A stretch of 64,000 bases of DNA. It comes from Diplolepis rosae. Its lineage: Eukaryota > Arthropoda > Insecta > Hymenoptera > Diplolepididae. This document shows positions 58,304-64,000 of this stretch, piece after piece. The stretch spans positions 2,294,001-2,358,000 of the forward strand of contig JAPYXD010000403.1 in assembly GCA_030998225.1 (NCBI GenBank). The letters are read 5' to 3'. The stretch's first letter is position 1; each line of letters opens with the position of its first letter. The notes below the pieces were generated by a model, which saw nothing but the letters and a program-made list of their open reading frames with translations, was not told the DNA's origin and searched no databases. The position numbers and the translations under genes were made by a program.

Positions 58304-59082
58304 GCATGATTCACAATTAAAGATTAATAAACTTAGAGAGAATGTTGTAAATAAAGTTTAATTCTAATATAAATTGGTGCTGCTGATGTTTAATCATTTC
58401 CGAAAAACAACAAAACAAATAAATCCACAGGGTGTATAGAATAAACTAGATTACTGATAACGCGAGTCCTCGATTTTCATACAGTGTGGCCATGCTTAAC
58501 TCGGCTGGCATTCATGTGCTTTCCGCCAGTGCAGGAAAAATATTGTCCTCGACGTTATCTTTCCCGGTTGCTCTAATGAAGCGATTCGGGAAACAAACCA
58601 CTGCTTTCTCTTTTACCTACTTTGTATTCGTAACATGTCTCACATGCAGATCAGGGGAACACCACTGGCATAATTATTCCTATCAGTATTTAGAGAAATT
58701 CCTGTACAATTTTTCGTTTACACATTCTCATAATGAATTAAAAGATATTAGTTTTATGTGAAAAGTGACTTGAGATTTCCATCCAATATTTACGTTTTGA
58801 GACTCCTTAAGCAAGAAAAAAGGTTTTTTTCAAAAGTCCCTATCTTTCTGTCTGTCAGTAGTAACATAGTAGTAGTAGTTCGTGTCCACGACCCCGTGTG
58901 GACAAATTCCGGGGCGAAATAAAGGGTCGAAAGACTGACGATGTAAACAACTTGGAGTCGTTAAGTGCCGTAAGAAGAAAAGGGGGTAGGGGGCTATATT
59001 TTGTTTCTAATATTCATATTAGAAAATTAATTGTTTCAAATAGTAATATCACTAAAAAACACATTTTTGCTTGATTTAACAG
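58304..59082. other. Interval with a short repeat fragment
   Basis: 58722-58870 is a degraded minus-strand copy of the CAGA-tailed repeat end (attagttttatgtgaaaag, cgttttgagactcc, ctgtctgtc). A 91-codon frame at 58486-58761 overlaps it partly and has no motif. A purine-rich agggggtaggggg stretch lies near 58985. Confidence 0.35.
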
Positions 59083-59228
59083 GAAACTACTAATGTTTAT
59101 CATCACGTGACTAGGAACTCGTAAGATGTCGAAATATAACAAACTGATGAATGTCATTATTGGTCTAATGTTAATAAATTGTGGAAAACATCTCGTTTAT
59201 GTGGAGTGTAATTTCATTCCAAACTATG
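59083..59228 (+). CDS. Candidate first exon encoding a signal-peptide-like N-terminus
   Basis: A possible acceptor (ttttgcttgatttaacag, ending 59082) is followed by an ATG at 59126 (context taagATGt). The frame encodes MSKYNKLMNVIIGLMLINCG, then 14 more residues containing VECNFIPNY. It ends with one extra base at atg|gtaagt (59229), a strong donor. A basic start, a hydrophobic core and a following cysteine look like a secretion signal. No second exon is recognisable within this window. Not seen elsewhere in the window, so not obviously repeat-derived. A chance arrangement remains possible. Confidence 0.25.
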
Positions 59229-59606
59229 GTAAGTACAAATAGTTCGTGGAAAATTAAACACATTTCAAGCGACGATAGTTTCATATAAAAAAATGGCTGA
59301 AAAAAATATGTGAATTATTAGGTGTGCAACTTTGCTTCCGCCTAGCGTTTCCCCGATACTGTATCGATACGGGTAATATCGATATATCGGTTGGTCTGTA
59401 TCGATATTTTCCGTTCATATTTAGAGCATTCGATATATCGAAGTTTTGATACAGTAATAATAGTTAAACGTATTTTCAAAATGAAATTATTCATTTAAGA
59501 AAATAATCAAATCTAATGACGCAGATAACTTCATCATAAGCTTAAAAACAAGCCCCTACGGGGCCAGCAACTCAAATACGACGTTTTACATTGTAGAAGT
59601 GATGCA

Positions 59607-59676
59607 GACGCGATAGCTCAGGCGGTAGTGTCCCTACTTCGTAAGCATGAGGTTGTGGGTTCAAGCACGTTCAGGC
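59607..59676 (+). other. tRNA-like module, left side of hAT element
   Basis: A box TAGCTCAGGCGG at 59614, anticodon-loop-like TTCGTAA and B box GGTTCAAGCAC at about 59658. The T stem is decayed. The anticodon position would read CGT (threonine type). Confidence 0.55.
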
Positions 59677-60390
59677 TTTTTTTTTCTAATTCTACAATTT
59701 TATTGATTATTGTTTTTTTTTTTAATAAACGAATAAAACAGTTTAAAAAGGAAAGAAATTATTATAAAATGCATTTACACTTATGGCGGTATACCTATAG
59801 TGGTCGAGTCAGTCAAGGTTACATGCAGATCCATATCGATATTGACACCGTGTAAATTTGACTATCACTGCTTACATTTTTTAACATAGCTAAATGTTTA
59901 TTTTTATTAAATAAAAGTTGAACATTCTGATAAGCTTTTATGTAACTTTTATGTAGATTCATGTCACAATTTATTAAAACGCCAATGTTACGATATCCAA
60001 ATTCTTCGTATATTTATTTTTTTAGTACATGGCGGAGGGTAAGAAAATTATTATACAATAATAAAACACTTTAAAAAGAACTGCTTTTGATTCCTTGATC
60101 ATGTCTACCAAATTCGCAGATGCTTCATCCCAACCGGATTATCAGTGATAACTTTTCTTAAAATAAATCACTACGTGATCAATTGTGAATAATAGTCGCA
60201 TTTGAAATTAGGTGTGTCAGTGTCAATACACATATAATTTCGACTATCCTGGGTAATAGGTACACAACCGTCATACATATGTGTAATTTATTGTCTTTTA
60301 TAATAAATAATTTCTCGCGTTTATGGTTTATGTCTACTTTGTTTAAAGCACAATAAACAGAACTGTAAAGTAAAAAAAATAAGAAAAAAG

Positions 60391-60464
60391 GTGTGTCCGA
60401 TGGGATTCGAATCTGGAACCTTTCGGTCACGAAGCAGAAGGGCTACCGCCTGAGCTATCGCGTC
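60391..60464 (-). other. tRNA-like module, right side of hAT element
   Basis: On the minus strand it starts GACGCGATAGCTCAGGCGGT, identical over 20 bases to the left module, and has loop TTCGTGA and B box GATTCGAATCC. It faces the left module, about 710 bp away. Confidence 0.55.
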
Positions 60465-61599
60465 TATGTCATTAATATAGTGTAGCAGGTTATATTTCAG
60501 TTGCTTGCCCCTTGGAAGCTTGTGTTCGAGCTTATGTTGTAATATTTTGGTTGTTTATAGGGATATATAGTTCCAATTTTTATATATGCTAAATACAAAT
60601 AATATTGTAAAATATCGTATCAATACATAAAATATCGATACTTTTTATCCGATATATTGGTGCATCGATATCTACATGAGCGATACATATCGATATGCTG
60701 TATCGATTCTTTTCAGGTGTATCGGGAAACGCTTCTTCCACCGTTTTTTGGTAGATGGCTACAGAGGTAAATGCTGGTCGAAATAGGCAGATAAAAAATG
60801 TCACACAGTAAGCTTGGACATCTGTCAACATAACGACAGCACCACAATAGTGAATTTGTGTTAGCATCATAAATTTATTCTTGATCGAAGATGGCAGTTT
60901 TCGAGCCAAATTCTCGTCATTTGCGGGAAGTTTTAATTTCCTGCTTTCATTTAAAGAAAACTGCGGCTGAGGCTCATCGAACACATGCCATTTCGAAACG
61001 TCTTGAAGCCATGGGAATGATTCAAAAGCAAGGAAATTAGGCTCCATATGAGCTGAAGCCAGGAGATATTGAACGGCGTTTATTTGCTTGTGAACAGCAG
61101 CTTCAAAAACAGAATTGGAAGGGGTTTTCACATCGAATTGTGACCGACGACGAAAAATGGGTCCACTACGATAATACCGGACGCAGAAGCAACGCCTCTA
61201 CTTCGACAGCCAGACCGAATATTCATGGTGCCAAGGTTATGCTCTGCATTTGTTGAGACCAGCTCGGTGTGGTGTATTATTAGCTGTTGAAACCGAATGA
61301 AACCATCACAGGGGATCGGTATCGAACGGAATTGATGCGTTTCAGCCGAGCATTGAAGGAGAAACGGCCCAGTACCAAGAGAGATACGACAAAGTTATTC
61401 ATACGTTGCTCCTTCCGAGTACCATTTGTTTCAATCGATGGCACATGGCCTGGCTCACCTGCATTTCCGCTCTTATTATCCTTGGTATCCGAAAATTGAA
61501 AGAAAGATGGATGTATCTTGAAAAATTTTTTTGTAAACCAAAAGTTTTTATTTTTAATAACATTTTTCTTTAATAAAAAATAAATAATAAAAATAAAAG

Positions 61600-61815
61600 C
61601 AGAACCATTGGTTGAAACTGGCTGGTTGACAAACTCTTCCTTTATTTTTGTGCCCACAAGAGGTGTGCCAAATTTCAATGCAGTCCGAAAATTCTATCGA
61701 AAGTTATCGTTTTCACAGACGCCGGAACGACAGATACTTTCGTCAAAACGATTTTTCTGACTCAGGGGGTCTCAAAAGGTAAAGATTTAATGGAAATTCC
61801 GAAAGCATATATTTC
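61600..61815 (+). repeat. CAGA-tailed repeat end, truncated copy
   Basis: It holds tctatcgaaagttatcg, cagacgccgg, ctgactcagggggtctcaaa and gtaaagattta in the order seen in the other copies. Joined to the end of the mariner relic. Confidence 0.6.
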
Positions 61816-62340
61816 ATCTGTAGGTGTCTCCTATAGGAAATGAGATTGAAACCTATATAGGTTTCCATGTCATTTACCCATGTAGAATCCTATGACTTTC
61901 CCTTCACAAAATTTTACGTTCGTACTTATGAACTATATCTAAGCTAAGACGAATGAACTTCACTTGCGTGAAATCCTACATTCTAATCTATAATCTGCAC
62001 CCACGAAAAATTCTAGACGTTTGTACATGATTGATAATTGGCACCTGTGAAGAAGAAAAGTCACTAGCGAAGAGTAATAAAAATGCATCAATTGTTTACA
62101 AATTGAAATTATAAACATAATAATAAAATTAATTATCATTGGGTAAGTATGCTTATTTGATAGATTATAAGTACCAGAAGGCACTGAAGTACTGCTGTAG
62201 GATTTTGGAGAGGAAAAGTCATAGGACTTTGAGTGGAAATAGTCAAGGAATTCTACATAGGTAAATGACATAAAAACCTATATAGGTTTCTATGTCATTT
62301 CCTACAGGTGGAGCATATAGCTCTATAGGATCCTACGTAG
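61816..62340. repeat. Foldback element with aaacctatataggttt palindromes
   Basis: The left block 61816-61905 (aaacctatataggttt, atgtcattta, tcctatgactt) is inverted in 62205-62315. Further small inverted words (ctctatagga, cctacgtagg) lie at the right edge. Confidence 0.5.
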
Positions 62341-62579
62341 GATTCTGTATAGAACTGATTTCCGTATTACAACCAAAGAAAAAGGCATTTAAACAGGGAT
62401 AATTCACGTCAGATTTATTAAAATGTTAATGGCTGCGGCGACATTTACCTGAAAAGGTCGATCGCCCTCTTCAGATTAGAACGCTGAGTCGACGATACAG
62501 TTTATTTATAAGTGTTCACTGACGCTCCCAATTCAAGCGCACTTAACACTTTCGACGTGACATATAGTGCAATATCGAA

Positions 62580-63068
62580 AAATAATTTAATGTGCGAAAT
62601 TGGTGTCAACTTCTACTGATATTGACATCAATTCATGCATTTTTAGCATGGAACGTCTTATGCTATAAAATAATTAAGCGCATGCCATTATTGCTAGTAT
62701 CATATGCTATCAGAGCAATGATCCTTGCGAAAATAGCTTGATCTTCGCCTTGCTATAGTTGCAGCAAACTTATCCTATTTCAGCAAGAGTTCTCTTACAA
62801 CCAAGGGAACACGCTAGGCATTACCTTCGTATGGAGGCGTGGCCTACCATCTCGGTTACAAGAATATTCTTGCTGAAATAGGATGACTTTCTTGCAACCA
62901 TAGCAATCCGAATTTCGAGCTATTTTCGCAAGGCACAACTACTCTAAAAGCATGAAACTTGGTTTTTTTAGCATCATGAGGTTCCTGCTCAAAATGTATG
63001 AATTTTTCACCAAGATAGCAAGAACGAAACCTACTACAAAAGCATGACCAGTGTTCTTGCTATTATAG
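62580..63068 (+). repeat. Dispersed repeat with internal inverted arms (copy 2)
   Basis: Partner of 5880-6412 in the same orientation; the internal foldback around tcctatttcagcaag is kept. It ends directly before a mariner 5' fragment. Confidence 0.6.
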
Positions 63069-63079
63069 TCAGATTTTTC

Positions 63080-63400
63080 TCTCTGTGCAGCTAACAGGTG
63101 TACAAAAAGTTTCCGCCGTTTGACAAAAGTTGGCGTCATCAGTAAGTGTTGGTTGAAATTGATAGATCTAAAACGTCACTGTCGTAAGGTTGGACATCTG
63201 TCAACAACATAATCTTGAAATATTAGTGAATTTTTATCAGTATAATATATCCTTTTGTGTACAAAAATATCGAGTTTTGAGCCGAACAAGCGTCATTTGC
63301 GGGAACTTTTAATTTATTTCTCCAATTTTAAGAAATCTGCAGCTGAGGCGCATCAACTGCTTGTAGAAACATATAATTCCAAGCCTGAATGTAAGTATTC
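63080..63400 (+). pseudogene. Mariner 5' fragment, sister of 59319-61520
   Basis: A 5' end (ggtgtacaaaaagtttccgc) and leader similar to 60740-60890 lead to SSFEPNKRHLRELLIYFSNF and KKSAAEAHQLLVETYN, the N-terminus of the transposase. Similarity stops near 63400. Confidence 0.65.
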
Positions 63401-64000
63401 AAAATTAATAAAAAAAAAAACAAAACAAGAGAAGACAATAAGGAATAATGAATCGCCACTTGGAGATATTAAGTTTTGAACTGCCAACACCTGTGGAGTT
63501 ACCATTGAAAATAACTTAATCGCGTGTATCTTTATAACAACAACACATACATGTCTAAAACTTTAGGACAGCACGAACATGACCGATTACTACACTGAAA
63601 AAATTTCGGTGCACCGGTTGCACCTATAAGAACAGCAGCAGCGCCAAACGCCGTGGTAAATGTTAAACCTCAGTTCGGGGCAGCTGATGCCCCGTTTCCG
63701 CACAGCAGATGCACTCGATCGGCACAAGCGTTCTCCGAACTGCATAGTGCAAACGTTGTCTTTGATTTCGGGAACCATGGTACACCAGTGATGAGAGAAC
63801 GCGTTGTTCTTATATTTCTTATAATAATGATATAGTGCTGGAAATTTGTATACAAAAAAAACATTTTGAGGAGTTGAAAGGAGTATTTAAACGCAAGTGT
63901 AAAATTTTAACTTGATTGAAAGCTTTGTAAATATGTTTATTATATGTAACCTATAAATTCCTTAAGCAAAAATAGTGACCTAACCTCTTCATTGCATGTG
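63401..64000. other. Interval with one possible element end
   Basis: TA-CACTGAAAAAAT at about 63592 resembles the TA-flanked element ends, followed by hairpins around ggtgcaccggttgcacc and ggggcagctgatgcccc. Overlapping frames on both strands (63590-63864) reflect this block. No partner end was seen before the window closes. Confidence 0.35.

Larger units (their letters stand above)
59343..60734. mobile_element. hAT-type element, 1.39 kb, carrying two opposed tRNA-like modules
   Basis: The ends TAGCGTTTCCCCGATAC and gtatcgggaaacgctt are inverted repeats. They are flanked by an 8-bp duplication with one mismatch, CTTCCGCC (59335-59342) and CTTCCACC (60735-60742). Subterminal regions repeat tatcgata many times. 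End sequence (YARNG type) and 8-bp duplication indicate hAT. No transposase was found; internal frames such as 60179-60430 have no motif. It interrupts the mariner at 59342. Confidence 0.75.
59319..61520 (+). pseudogene. Mariner transposon relic, 5' end split by a hAT element
   Basis: The 5' end GGTGTGCAACTTTGCTTCCG (59321, after TA) continues after the insertion at 60743. Transposase similarity starts near 60890: MAVFEPNSRHLREVLIS, a deletion of most of the DNA-binding domain, then KRLEAMGMIQKQGN, LKPGDIERRLFACEQ and IVTDDEKWVHYDN (first aspartate). It continues through KVMLCI and LLKPNETITGDRYRTELMRF. A second deletion removes the second and third aspartates, and coding resumes with HLFQSMAHGLAHLHFRSY. 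A sister 5' fragment is at 63080-63400. Confidence 0.75.

Noticed and set aside
60589..61131. 180-codon minus-strand open frame, longest in the window
   Set aside because: It is antisense to the plus-strand mariner transposase relic that starts near 60890, which explains its openness. No motif of its own.

Overview
This window looks like an AT-rich, transposon-dense stretch of an arthropod (probably insect) nuclear genome. The evidence is an R1-type non-LTR retrotransposon gag remnant, many mariner relics of several lineages, hAT and TTAA-class elements, dozens of short inverted-repeat elements, and no bacterial-style gene packing. No intact protein-coding gene is visible. Most longer open frames are shadows of repeats, and the longest (180 codons) is antisense to a dead mariner. 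Only two short stretches look like possible first exons of cellular genes: 59083-59228 (secretion-signal-like peptide ending at a GTAAGT donor) and 56699-56730 (next to a perfect CRE). Both are weak.

Layout. 0-3 kb: short retroposon copy, R1-like gag relic, mariner relic. 5.8-9.6 kb: foldback repeats, a 0.84 kb near-perfect palindrome with a tRNA-like sequence in each arm, and a 343-bp retroposon-like unit with a tRNA-like core. 10-14.8 kb: Crypton-like remnant, two converging mariner ends, a long-TIR element carrying a transposase C-terminus, small hairpin elements. 16.6-25.8 kb: a series of non-autonomous DNA elements, including a 2 kb element with 0.6-0.7 kb inverted arms and a nested insertion whose empty site is also in the window. 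30.6-32.8 kb: LINE endonuclease remnant and mariner. 34.4-35.6 kb: inverted hammerhead-ribozyme-like motifs around tandem repeats. 37.5-46.4 kb: nested elements, including a TTAA element inside a mariner-like transposase and a clean hAT with an 8-bp duplication. 46.9-52 kb: CCCTAGCG-family elements and a 2.2 kb interrupted mariner. 56.9-63.5 kb: inverted copy of the 41-43 kb repeat, and a hAT element carrying two opposed tRNA-like modules inside a mariner.

How the parts relate. The window is a record of nested insertions. In many cases target duplications (TA, TTAA, 8 bp, 11-14 bp) or a second copy let the insertion order be read. The most unusual recurring theme is tRNA-like pol III sequence held in inverted arrangements by three unrelated-looking units. 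One is a 343-347 bp unit in which the segment between the inverted arms, including the tRNA-like core, lies in opposite orientation in the two copies. All calls come from reading the sequence; no database search was possible.
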